The notes beneath the pieces were generated by a model. The model had not been told where the DNA came from. It worked only from the letters and a program-made list of their open reading frames with translations, and did no database searches. From the NCBI RefSeq assembly GCF_020873875.1, contig NZ_JAHWGU010000004.1, forward strand, positions 310,001 to 374,000: a stretch of 64,000 nucleotides of DNA, written 5' to 3'. Source of the stretch: Actinoplanes sp. DH11. Its GTDB lineage: Bacteria > Actinomycetota > Actinomycetes > Mycobacteriales > Micromonosporaceae. This document shows, in pieces, positions 7,808 to 15,028 of the stretch (position 1 is the stretch's first letter; every line of letters starts with the position of its first letter). The position numbers and the translations under genes were made by a program.

Positions 7808-8746
7808 ATGCGCACCCGTGAACTGCACGAAGCCTTGCCCCCGGCGCTGCGGGAGGCGGTGGACGACTTCGGCCACCACCTCGCCGCCGTCGAGAACCGG
7901 TCCGAGCACACCGTGCGCGCCTATCTCGGCGACGTGGTCTCGCTGCTCGACCACGCCGTCCGGGAGGGCCGGACCGGCCTCGCCGACCTGGACATCGCGG
8001 TGCTGCGGGGCTGGCTCGCGGCCCGGCTCGGTGGCGGCGCAGCGCGTACCTCTCAGGCACGCCGCGCGGCCGCCGCCCGCGCCTTCACCGGCTGGGCGCA
8101 CCGCACCGGCCGCGTCCCCGACGACTCGGGCGCCGCGCTGGCCAGCCCGCGTGCCCACCGCGACCTGCCCACGGTCCTGCGCGCCGACCAGGCCGAGGCC
8201 TTGCTGAGCCCACCCGCCCCCGCGACAGCGGACCAGGCGGCCGCGCTGGCGCTCCGGGATCAGGCCGTCCTGGAGATGCTCTACGCCACCGGCGTACGGG
8301 TCTCCGAGCTCTGCGGCCTCAACCGGGCCGACGTGGACCACGCCAGGCAGGTCGTCCGGGTGCTCGGCAAGGGTGCCAAGGAACGCGCCGTGCCCTACGG
8401 TCACCCGGCCCGCGACGCCCTCGACGCGTGGTTGCGTCACGGCCGGCCGGAACTGGCCGCCCGGCCCTCCCGGGACGCGCTGTTCCTCGGCGTCAAAGGC
8501 GGCCGGCTGCAACCCACGGTGGTGCGCCGCATCGTCGCCGCCGCCGCCCGGGCCGCCGGTCTGCCGCACACCAAACCGCACGACCTGCGGCACTCGGCCG
8601 CCACCCATCTGCTGGACGGCGGTGCCGACCTGCGGGCCGTGCAGGAACTGCTCGGGCACAGCTCGCTGTCCAGCACACAGATCTACACCCATGTGTCGAC
8701 CGAGCGTCTCCGGGCGGCCTTCAAACAGGCGCACCCGCGCGCCTGA
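7808..8746 (+). CDS. xerC: Tyrosine recombinase XerC-type
   Basis: XerC/XerD-type recombinases resolve chromosome dimers at dif. The 312-residue size and two-domain layout fit: SAM-like N-terminal domain (about 10-100; VENRSEHTVRAYLGDV) and catalytic domain (about 120-305). The catalytic set is complete: Arg in ATGVRVSELCGL, Lys in LGKGAKERAVP, HxxR in HDLRHSAATHLL, His in LGHSSLSSTQ and the nucleophile Tyr in QIYTHVS. The ATG at 7808 is chosen because it starts the conserved region; a GTG one codon earlier is possible. The place near dprA and rpsB is typical of XerC in actinomycetes, so this is not a mobile-element integrase. Confidence 0.9.
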   Translation: MRTRELHEALPPALREAVDDFGHHLAAVENRSEHTVRAYLGDVVSLLDHAVREGRTGLADLDIAVLRGWLAARLGGGAARTSQARRAAAARAFTGWAHRTGRVPDDSGAALASPRAHRDLPTVLRADQAEALLSPPAPATADQAAALALRDQAVLEMLYATGVRVSELCGLNRADVDHARQVVRVLGKGAKERAVPYGHPARDALDAWLRHGRPELAARPSRDALFLGVKGGRLQPTVVRRIVAAAARAAGLPHTKPHDLRHSAATHLLDGGADLRAVQELLGHSSLSSTQIYTHVSTERLRAAFKQAHPRA

Positions 8747-8763
8747 GGACGTACGATCCGAGC

Positions 8764-9951
8764 ATGCGCGCCGATGTCCCGCCCCGGTCCATTCCCGGCG
8801 CCCGCCTGATGTTCTCGCTGGACCCGGCGGTGTCCTATCTGAACCACGGCTCGTTCGGCGCTGTCCCGATCACCGTGCAGCGCGCCCAGCAGCGGCTGCG
8901 CGACGAGATGGAGGCGAACCCGCTCCGCTTCTTCGGTACCGGGCTCGTCGACCGGGTGGTGCACACCCGGCGGCACCTGGCCACGTTCCTCGGCGCCGAC
9001 CCGGACGGCAGCGCGCTCGTCCCGAACACCACCGCAGCCGTCTCGCTCATCCTGCAGTCGGTGGGCCTGACCACGTCCGACGAGGTGCTGCTGACCGATC
9101 ACGCCTATGGCGCGGTCGCGCTGGCGGTGCGGCGGCAGTGCCGGCGTACCGGTGCCAGCGCGCGTACCGTCGCGGTACCCCTCGGCGCCACCGAGGCCGA
9201 GGCGGTGGCCCGGATCCGGGCCGCGCTGCGACCCGGCCGGACCCGGTTACTGGTGGTCGATCAGATCGCTTCGGCCACGGCCACCCTGTTCCCGGTACGG
9301 GCGATCGCCGCGGCCGCACGCGAACTCGACATCCCGGTCCTGGTCGACGCCGCCCACGTCCCGGGCATGCTCCCGGTGGACGTTTCCGCGATCGGCGCCG
9401 ACTTCTGGGTCGGCAACCTGCACAAGTGGGCCTGGGCCCCGCGCGGCACGGCCCTGCTGAACGTGGCACCGCCCTGGCGCCGGCGCATCGACCCGCTTGT
9501 CGTCTCCTGGGAGCAGGAACAGGGTTACCCGCTCTCGGTCGAGTTCCAGGGCACCCTCGACTACACCTCGTGGCTCGCCGCCCCGGCCGGCATCTTCGCG
9601 CTGCGCACCCTCGGCCCGGACGCGGTCCGGGAACACAACGCCGCCCTCGCCGCCTACGGCCAGCGGGTCGTCGGCGCCGCCCTCGGCCTGGCGCCGGAGG
9701 AGTTGCCGCGCCCCGGCAGCCCGGACATCGCGATGCGCGTAGTGCCGCTGCCGGCCGGCCTGGCGACGACCGCGCCGGAGGCGTTCGCCTTGCGCCAGCA
9801 GATCTCCGACAAGCTGGGCGCGGAGACCGCGGTCAACGCCTGGGGCGGCCGGGGCCTGCTGCGGCTGAGCGCGCAGGTCTACAACCGGCCCGAGGAGTAC
9901 GACCACCTGGCCGAACACCTGCCGCCCCTGCTGGCCGAGTTTCAGCGCTGA
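8764..9951 (+). CDS. Class V aminotransferase, isopenicillin-N-epimerase-like
   Basis: A 395-residue PLP-dependent fold-type I enzyme. It shows YLNHGSFGAVP at the N-terminus, typical of the epimerase/cysteine-desulfurase-like group, LVPNTTAAVSLILQSV, the PLP-contacting Asp in VLVDAAHVPGM and the Schiff-base Lys in FWVGNLHKWAWAPRG. The C-terminal small domain ends SAQVYNRPEEYDHL. The substrate cannot be read from sequence; relatives include isopenicillin N epimerase and ergothioneine EgtE. The ATG at 8764 lies 17 bp after xerC, so the two may be co-transcribed. No beta-lactam or ergothioneine genes are nearby. Confidence 0.85.
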   Translation: MRADVPPRSIPGARLMFSLDPAVSYLNHGSFGAVPITVQRAQQRLRDEMEANPLRFFGTGLVDRVVHTRRHLATFLGADPDGSALVPNTTAAVSLILQSVGLTTSDEVLLTDHAYGAVALAVRRQCRRTGASARTVAVPLGATEAEAVARIRAALRPGRTRLLVVDQIASATATLFPVRAIAAAARELDIPVLVDAAHVPGMLPVDVSAIGADFWVGNLHKWAWAPRGTALLNVAPPWRRRIDPLVVSWEQEQGYPLSVEFQGTLDYTSWLAAPAGIFALRTLGPDAVREHNAALAAYGQRVVGAALGLAPEELPRPGSPDIAMRVVPLPAGLATTAPEAFALRQQISDKLGAETAVNAWGGRGLLRLSAQVYNRPEEYDHLAEHLPPLLAEFQR

Positions 9952-10095
9952 ACCGCCCGCCCGGAGGCGGCGAAGGCGGCGGCGCCGAGCGGGTGCGGCG
10001 GCGTGCGGCGCGGCGGCGTGGTGTTTTGCTTGCCCTCGGCTCTGGTGCGATCCCTGGACAGTGGCCGCGGTCGGCTGCGGCGGGTCCACGGGCGG

Positions 10096-10172
10096 TGTTG
10101 ATCTGCTAGCGGTGCGAAATCGCGGTTTTAACCCCTTGATCACAGCGATTTCGTAGCGCTAGCAGATCAACA
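10096..10172. repeat. 77-bp near-perfect inverted repeat in convergent gap
   Basis: Arms at 10096-10123 and 10145-10172 match at 26 of 28 positions; the outer 16 bases (TGTTGATCTGCTAGCG) are perfect and the loop is 21 bases. The element is much less GC-rich than its surroundings. It lies in the 346-bp gap 9952-10297 between the plus-strand aminotransferase and the minus-strand M23 gene; the rest of the gap shows nothing else. A shared terminator or a dispersed palindromic element are both possible. Confidence 0.8.
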
Positions 10173-10297
10173 TCTCGCCATGGACGGGTCGTTCGGCGCC
10201 ACCGGGCCCGGTGACAACATTGCCGGATCAAGCGTACGACAGGGGCCGGTAAGTCATGCCGGGCCAGGCGGCCGGGCAGTTCCCGGCTGGGGCACGA

Positions 10298-11083
10298 TCA
10301 GAAGGTAGCGGGCGGTGAGGGGTAGCGGGCGGTGAGGGGCAGCAGCCGGACGCGGCCCAGGCCGAGCAGAGCGAGCGGGTCGAGGTAGTCGGTTCCGCGT
10401 CTCAGGCCCCAGTGCAGGCAGGTCGGCTTAGGACAGCGGGGATGACCGATTTCGATCGTGCCCAGCGGGTCGCCTGCGGCCACCCGGTCGCCGCGGGCGA
10501 CGGTGGTGGTCACCGGCTCGTAGGTGGTGCGCAGCCCGCCCGCGTGCGCCACGCTCAGCACTCCCCGGCCCGCGACGACGCCGGCGAAGACCACAGTGCC
10601 GGCACCGGCGGCGCGGACCACGGTGGCCGGGGGCACGGCGAGGTCGACACCTCGATGGCCGGGGAGCCAGCGCTCCCGCGGCGGATCGAAGCGTCGCACC
10701 ACAATCGGCGGCGTCACCGGCCACCGGTAATGCGCCAGGCGCTCGCCGGGTGCGGCGGAGGCAGCCAGCCACGCCGAGCGGTCACCCGGTGCGACCAGAA
10801 CAGCCGGCCACGGCGGGCGGTCACCCGGCACGGCACGGACAACCCGCCACGGCGGGCGGTCACCCGGCACGGCACGGACAACCCGCCACGGCGGGCGGTC
10901 ACCCGGCACGGTATGGGTATGCGGCCAGGCCGGATGGTCACCGGCAGATGCCGGAGCGCCGGGACCGGCCGAGGCGGAGACAACCGTGACGGAGACAACC
11001 GAGACGGGAACGGCCGGAACGCCGGAAACGGCGGCGCCCGGCAGCGTGGACAGTGCCAGCAGGAGACTCACGGGGAGGGACAT
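10298..11083 (-). CDS. M23/LytM-type peptidase-like exported protein with 13-residue repeats
   Basis: The 261-residue protein begins with a hydrophobic signal-like segment (MSLPVSLLLALSTLPGAAVS). Residues about 45-110 hold five or six 13-residue repeats (PGDRPPWRVVRAV type). The M23 domain spans about 115-245: WLPGHRGVDLAVP gives the His and Asp ligands and PTCLHWGLRRG the C-terminal region. In active LytM enzymes this last motif is HxH; here the first His is Cys, so hydrolytic activity is doubtful and a regulatory role in cell-wall turnover is possible. The position near rpsB matches M23 genes in other actinomycetes. The gene is preceded by paired DnaA-box-like sites. Confidence 0.85.
   Translation of the reverse strand: MSLPVSLLLALSTLPGAAVSGVPAVPVSVVSVTVVSASAGPGAPASAGDHPAWPHTHTVPGDRPPWRVVRAVPGDRPPWRVVRAVPGDRPPWPAVLVAPGDRSAWLAASAAPGERLAHYRWPVTPPIVVRRFDPPRERWLPGHRGVDLAVPPATVVRAAGAGTVVFAGVVAGRGVLSVAHAGGLRTTYEPVTTTVARGDRVAAGDPLGTIEIGHPRCPKPTCLHWGLRRGTDYLDPLALLGLGRVRLLPLTARYPSPPATF
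10745..10945 (-). repeat. 39-bp tandem repeats within the M23 gene
   Basis: The sequence GTCACCCGG recurs every 39 bases at 10781, 10820, 10859 and 10898, with a diverged copy at 10937. The central copies are nearly identical over the whole 39 bases. Because 39 is divisible by three, the copies add in-frame 13-residue units to the linker between signal peptide and catalytic-like domain. Confidence 0.9.
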
Positions 11084-11123
11084 GCCGGCCAGCGTGCCCG
11101 GCGGGTGCCCCGCTCGCGACCGG

Positions 11124-11153
11124 CCCTGTGGACAACCGCGAGCTGTGGAAAAC
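11124..11153. promoter_or_regulatory. Paired DnaA-box-like sites upstream of the M23 gene
   Basis: On the plus strand the site reads CCCTGTGGACA (11124-11134), nine bases, then TGTGGAAAAC (11144-11153). Its reverse complement has the same 30-base layout as 2920-2949, with identical outer 10 and 11 bases. It includes a perfect TTGTCCACA box. It lies 41 bases before the M23 start codon and next to the DUF2469 stop. Confidence 0.65.
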
Positions 11154-11155
11154 CG

Positions 11156-11479
11156 CTACCCGCCGAAACCGGGCTCGTCGGGGAGGGAGATGTCCGGCTT
11201 CTCCAACTCCTCGACGTTCACGTCCTTGAACGTCATCACCCGCACGTTCTTCACGAAGCGGGCCGGACGATACATGTCCCAAACCCAGGCGTCGTGCATC
11301 TCGACCTCGAAATACACCTCGCCGTCGGAGTTTCGCACGTGCAGGTCGACCTGGTTGGCCAGGTAGAACCGGCGCTCCGTCTCCACCACGTAGGAGAACT
11401 GGCGGACGATGTCGCGGTACTCCCGGTAGAGCTGCAGCTCCATCTCGGTCTCGTACTTCTCGAGATCCTCTGCGCTCAT
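11156..11479 (-). CDS. DUF2469 family protein
   Basis: A 107-residue actinobacterial conserved protein of unknown function. It starts MSAEDLEKYETEMELQLYRE and includes VVETERRFYLANQVDLH, EVYFEVEMHDAWVWDMYRP and VRVMTFKDVNVEEL, the DUF2469 signature. It is small, acidic and soluble, with no membrane segment. The ATG at 11479 overlaps the rnhB stop by four bases (ATGA), so translation is coupled. The fixed position behind rnhB across actinomycetes suggests a linked housekeeping role, but no activity has been assigned as far as I know. Confidence 0.9.
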   Translation of the reverse strand: MSAEDLEKYETEMELQLYREYRDIVRQFSYVVETERRFYLANQVDLHVRNSDGEVYFEVEMHDAWVWDMYRPARFVKNVRVMTFKDVNVEELEKPDISLPDEPGFGG

Positions 11480-12327
11480 CGTGTCTCGCCCTCCATGGCC
11501 TTATCTTCCCCCACCGACGCCGGTGGCTGAGGCTGCTCGCCCGACGCCACGCCGACGGTACCCTCAGCCGCCGCCGGAAGCAGCAGCGGCTCGGTAACGG
11601 ATCCGTCGAACAGCGTCGCGGCCGGCCCGGCGGCAGCGGCCGGCTCGGCGGGCCGGCGCGCGCGGGGCGGCCGGTTGCCGCGCCCGGAGACCGCTGCGAC
11701 GTTGACGTACGAGAAGCGGTGCTCGACGCACGGCCCGTGCTCGCGCAGGGCGGCGGTGTGGTCGTCGGTGATGTAGCCCTTGTGCACGGCGAAGCCGTAG
11801 TGCGGGTACTGCTCGTGCAGGTCGACCATCAGCCTGTCCCGGGTGACCTTGGCGAGCACGCTGGCGGCAGCGACGCAGGCGGCGACGCGGTCGCCTTTCC
11901 ACACCGCGAGACCGGGCACGCCCAGGCCGTCCACCGGGAAACCGTCGGTCAGCACGTACTCCGGGCGGACGGTGAGCGACGCCAGCGCGCGGCGCATCGC
12001 CGTGAGGTTGCACACGTGCAGGCCGCGCGCGTCGACCTCGGCCGGCGGGATGATCATCACGGTCCAGGCGAGGGCTTTCGCGACGACCTGGTCGTAGACA
12101 CGCTCGCGGGCGGCCGCGGTGAGCAGTTTCGAGTCGGCCAGGCCGGGGATCTCGCCGCGCTTGCCCTCGGGCAGGATCGCGGCGGCCGCCACCAGCGGGC
12201 CGGCACAGGCGCCCCGGCCGGCCTCGTCGGCGCCTGCCACGTGCCGGAAGCCCCGGCGTTGCAGGGCCTGCTCCAGTGCGTAGAGCCCGGCTTCCCGGCG
12301 GACCACGGTGCGCGGTGGGGCGAGCAT
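11476..12327 (-). CDS. rnhB: Ribonuclease HII with long C-terminal tail
   Basis: RNase HII removes ribonucleotides and RNA primers from DNA. The 283-residue product has the metal-binding Asp-Glu in HVAGADEAGRGACAGPLVAA, then GLADSKLL, a further catalytic Asp in YVLTDGFPV and the conserved SVLAKVTRDRLM. The catalytic fold covers about 20-220. The remaining 60 residues are Ala/Pro-rich and variable. The start ATG at 12327 overlaps the preceding nudix stop (TGATG), and its end overlaps DUF2469, so the three genes are coupled. Confidence 0.95.
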   Translation of the reverse strand: MLAPPRTVVRREAGLYALEQALQRRGFRHVAGADEAGRGACAGPLVAAAAILPEGKRGEIPGLADSKLLTAAARERVYDQVVAKALAWTVMIIPPAEVDARGLHVCNLTAMRRALASLTVRPEYVLTDGFPVDGLGVPGLAVWKGDRVAACVAAASVLAKVTRDRLMVDLHEQYPHYGFAVHKGYITDDHTAALREHGPCVEHRFSYVNVAAVSGRGNRPPRARRPAEPAAAAGPAATLFDGSVTEPLLLPAAAEGTVGVASGEQPQPPASVGEDKAMEGETR

Positions 12328-12785
12328 CAGATCTCCTCCGCGGCGGCCGAACGCACCAGGCCGGCCAGCCCGGCCGGGAAGATCTGCTCGTCGCTCGCCT
12401 CGATCTCGGCAGCCGACCACCAGCGGTGCTCGGTGATGGTGAGGCGCTCGGTCGCGTCCATCCCGGCGGTGTCGACCTGCCACTCCGCGACGCGGAACAC
12501 GAAGAAGTCCTGATCCTGCCGGTACTGACCGCCGTCGAACTCGAACTCGGTGAGCTCGTGCCAGACCGGGGTGCCGAGATCGCCCGGCCGCACCCGCAGG
12601 CCGGTCTCCTCGAACAGCTCGCGGGCCGCCGCCTCGGCGGTCGTCTCGCCCGGCTCAAGCCCGCCGCCCGGCGTGAACCACCAGTGCAGGCCCGGCCGGG
12701 CCGGGTCGCCGCCGTGCAGCAACAGGACCCGCCCCGCCCGGTCGAGGAGCAGGACGCGGCCGGCGCGGCGGTCAATCACGGTCAC
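12327..12785 (-). CDS. NUDIX hydrolase
   Basis: A 152-residue NUDIX hydrolase. The complete Nudix box, G-x5-E-x7-R-E-U-x-E-E-x-G-U, is present at [20 protein letters not shown] (about residues 42-61). The opening strands are [20 protein letters not shown]. Nudix enzymes cleave nucleoside diphosphates linked to another moiety; the substrate is not predictable here, although a clean-up role for oxidised or non-canonical nucleotides would suit its coupling to rnhB. It overlaps rnhB and lies 41 bp downstream of lepB. Confidence 0.92.
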   Translation of the reverse strand: MTVIDRRAGRVLLLDRAGRVLLLHGGDPARPGLHWWFTPGGGLEPGETTAEAAARELFEETGLRVRPGDLGTPVWHELTEFEFDGGQYRQDQDFFVFRVAEWQVDTAGMDATERLTITEHRWWSAAEIEASDEQIFPAGLAGLVRSAAAEEI

Positions 12786-12826
12786 GGAACAAGCCTATTG
12801 CGCGAACGGGCGACCCGGCGAACCGG

Positions 12827-13489
12827 TCATTGGCCCGCGGCGTCCGGGATCGCGTCGTACTCGGACGGGACCGAGAGCCACGTGGCCCGGCCGGCCGGCC
12901 AGAAGATGGTGAACGCGCGCCCGACCACGGAGTCGACCGGAACCGTCGCGTCGGCGATCTTGCCGGCCTCGTCGGTCGCGGTGCTCTGCTCGTAGTGCTC
13001 GAGCGAGTCGCCGGAGGCCTCCCGGTGGTCGCCCATCACCCAGAGCCGGCCCGCCGGGACGGTGATGTTGAAGTTCTGGTCGGCCACCTGGTTCCGGGTG
13101 CCGTCGGAGTCGGTGTAGATGTACGGCTCGTCGAGCGAAACACCGTTGATCATGAGACGCTGCTCGTCGTCGCAGCAGATCACGTTGTCCCCGGGCGTGC
13201 CGATGACGCGCTTGATGAAGTCTTCGCCCTCGGTGCCGGACTGCCACTCGGCGGGCGCCTTGAAGACGACGATCTCACCGCGGCGCGGGTCACGGAAGTC
13301 ATAGACGAGCTTGTTGACCAGAACCCGGTCCCACACGTTGAGCGTGTGCTCCATCGAGGGGGACGGGATGTAGAACGTCTGCAGGACGAAGGCGCGGACC
13401 AGGACCGCGACCAGGATCGCCACACCCAGCAGAATGGGCAGTTCGCGCCAGAACGAACCTTTGCGCTTCTCGGTGTGCTCGTCAATCAC
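12827..13489 (-). CDS. lepB: Signal peptidase I (second tandem copy)
   Basis: Type I signal peptidase of 220 residues. One membrane helix (about 16-34, LPILLGVAILVAVLVRAF) is followed by the catalytic region: Ser45 in FYIPSPSMEHTL and the general base Lys93 in DFIKRVIGTPGD. The last conserved box GDHREASGDS is present. It removes signal peptides on the outer face of the membrane. The start ATG overlaps the stop of the upstream lepB by four bases (ATGA), and both copies carry an unusual CCD motif after the Lys box (ICCDDEQR here). It is shorter than its partner and lacks the C-terminal extension. Confidence 0.95.
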   Translation of the reverse strand: MIDEHTEKRKGSFWRELPILLGVAILVAVLVRAFVLQTFYIPSPSMEHTLNVWDRVLVNKLVYDFRDPRRGEIVVFKAPAEWQSGTEGEDFIKRVIGTPGDNVICCDDEQRLMINGVSLDEPYIYTDSDGTRNQVADQNFNITVPAGRLWVMGDHREASGDSLEHYEQSTATDEAGKIADATVPVDSVVGRAFTIFWPAGRATWLSVPSEYDAIPDAAGQ

Positions 13490-14379
13490 GCTCGGAGCCT
13501 ACGTCGTCGAGTCACGAACGACATGCCGGAACGCGCGGATAAAACAACACCGAGCACGAGCGGCAGAACCTCCGTGGCGACCATCGGCGCCGGTTCGCGG
13601 TGCCGGACCGGATGCTCCGCGGCGGCGGTCGGATGATCGACCTCGAACTGCTTCCACACGTCGGGGATGCTCAGGCTGGTGAAACGGTCACTCGGCCAGA
13701 CCACCACGAAGGCGCGGCCGATCACGTTCTCGATCGGCACCGGACCCTGGCAGCGGGCGTCCTGGGAGACCGAGCGGTGATCGCCCATCACGAACATCTG
13801 GCCCGCCGGCACGATCACCTCGCCGAACCGGCGGCTCGTGCACTGCCCGGGGATCGGCGGCTGGTTGAGATCCGAGTTGAAGCCCTCGGCGATGTATGGC
13901 TCGTCGATGCCGACCCCGTTGACCGTGATCCGGCCCTGCTCGTCGCAGCACGCCACCTTGTCACCCGGAAGGCCGATCACCCGTTTGATGAAGTCGCGTT
14001 CACCGGGCCGGCTGATCCCGACGAGGTCACCGATGGTCCGGCCGAGTTTCGCGAGGAACGTGTTGCTGACCGCCTCGGTCACCTCGGGGGCCCAGTCGTC
14101 GGTGCCCCGGAAGACCACGATCTCGCCGCGCAACGGGTCGCGCATGTCGTAGACGACCTTGTTGACCAGGACCCGGTCCTGGATCGCCAGGGTGTTCTCC
14201 ATCGAGCCGGACGGGATGTAGAACGCCTGGACCAGGAAGGTACGGATCAGCACGGCCAGGCAGAACGCCACCACGAGCAGGAGTGGCAACTCCTGCCAGA
14301 GCGGCATCTCCTTGCGCCGGATCATGGACCGGCGTCGTCGGGACGGCCGGTAGCCTTCCATCGGTTCCACGCTTCGCAT
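13486..14379 (-). CDS. lepB: Signal peptidase I (first tandem copy, C-terminal extension)
   Basis: Type I signal peptidase of 297 residues with ATG 14379. AGGAG abuts that codon, so ATG 14361 or GTG 14421 are alternatives. A basic N-terminus (RPSRRRRSMIRRKEMP) precedes the membrane helix at about 31-49. Catalytic Ser59 lies in FYIPSGSMENTL and Lys132 in DFIKRVIGLPGD. Relative to the second copy it has a roughly 30-residue insertion before the Lys box and a C-terminal tail with a second hydrophobic segment (VATEVLPLVLGVVL) followed by Arg-rich residues. Tandem signal peptidase genes downstream of rplS are usual in actinomycetes (sipWXYZ in Streptomyces). Confidence 0.93.
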   Translation of the reverse strand: MRSVEPMEGYRPSRRRRSMIRRKEMPLWQELPLLLVVAFCLAVLIRTFLVQAFYIPSGSMENTLAIQDRVLVNKVVYDMRDPLRGEIVVFRGTDDWAPEVTEAVSNTFLAKLGRTIGDLVGISRPGERDFIKRVIGLPGDKVACCDEQGRITVNGVGIDEPYIAEGFNSDLNQPPIPGQCTSRRFGEVIVPAGQMFVMGDHRSVSQDARCQGPVPIENVIGRAFVVVWPSDRFTSLSIPDVWKQFEVDHPTAAAEHPVRHREPAPMVATEVLPLVLGVVLSARSGMSFVTRRRRLRA

Positions 14380-14420
14380 CTCCTGCCGTCGACCCGGCCG
14401 AACCGCCCCCGGATACAGCA

Positions 14421-14463
14421 CTACCGCCCGAGTTTCCCGGCTAGGGAAAGTTACGGGCGGTAG
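14421..14463. terminator. Long imperfect hairpin between rplS and lepB
   Basis: CTACCGCCCG at 14421-14430 pairs with CGGGCGGTAG at 14454-14463; the inner segments TTTCCC and GGGAAA also pair, leaving a short loop. It lies 85 bases after the rplS stop. There is no T-run on the minus strand. It probably terminates or attenuates the ribosomal operon before lepB. Confidence 0.6.
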
Positions 14464-14547
14464 GACTGGAAAGGTTCACCAGGACCGTCCGGCACGCTTG
14501 GCAAGCGTAGTTCGCCCGCGCCCGTGTGTGCCGGACCGCGTCACCGG

Positions 14548-14904
14548 TCAGACGGTCTGCTTCTCCCGCAGCTCCTTGATCTTGGCCTTCTTGCCGCGGA
14601 GCTCACGCAGGTAGTAGAGCTTGGCGCGACGCACGTCACCGCGGGTGACGACCTCGATCCGGTCGATTGCCGGGCTGTTGAGCGGGTAGGTCCGCTCGAC
14701 GCCGACACCGAAGCTGATCTTGCGGACCTTGAAGGTCTCCCGGAGGCCGGCCCCCTGGCGGGCGATCACGACGCCCTGGAAGACCTGGACACGGGAACGG
14801 TTACCTTCGACAACGCGCGCGTGCACCTTGACCGTGTCACCGGCACGGAAGTCGGGAAGGTCGGTGCGCTGCGACTGGGCGTCGAGAGCGTCCAGCGTGT
14901 TCAT
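14548..14904 (-). CDS. rplS: 50S ribosomal protein L19
   Basis: L19 lies at the 30S-50S interface. The 118-residue protein starts [20 protein letters not shown] and has the conserved [30 protein letters not shown] and [20 protein letters not shown] motifs. The C-terminal [20 protein letters not shown] is basic and RNA-binding. Length is normal. It follows trmD at a distance of 124 bp that contains two hairpins, and precedes lepB; this order is standard for actinomycetes. Confidence 0.97.
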   Translation of the reverse strand: MNTLDALDAQSQRTDLPDFRAGDTVKVHARVVEGNRSRVQVFQGVVIARQGAGLRETFKVRKISFGVGVERTYPLNSPAIDRIEVVTRGDVRRAKLYYLRELRGKKAKIKELREKQTV

Positions 14905-14928
14905 CGCTGCATCCTCGTCGTACTAGAG

Positions 14929-14987
14929 GCGCACCGGGTGTTCGGTGCGCGATGGGTGATCCTGATCCCCCACGATTCCAGGGGATC
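14929..14987 (-). promoter_or_regulatory. Two consecutive hairpins in the trmD-rplS gap (L19 leader)
   Basis: GCGCACCG at 14929-14936 pairs with CGGTGCGC at 14943-14950. GATCCCC at 14964-14970 pairs with GGGGATC at 14981-14987. Both stems are perfect and lie 25-83 bases before the rplS start. They may form an L19-responsive leader or a processing/attenuation site lowering read-through from trmD. Only the structures are directly seen. Confidence 0.5.
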
Positions 14988-15028
14988 CTCGTCTCGGCCT
15001 CGCGGCGCGGGCAGAGACGGCAACCTCA

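Noticed and set aside
6278..8746. Prophage or integrated element (HTH/excisionase-like gene plus tyrosine recombinase)
   Set aside because: The recombinase has XerC length and the usual location near dprA and rpsB; no phage genes, no tRNA target and no flanking att-like direct repeats were found.
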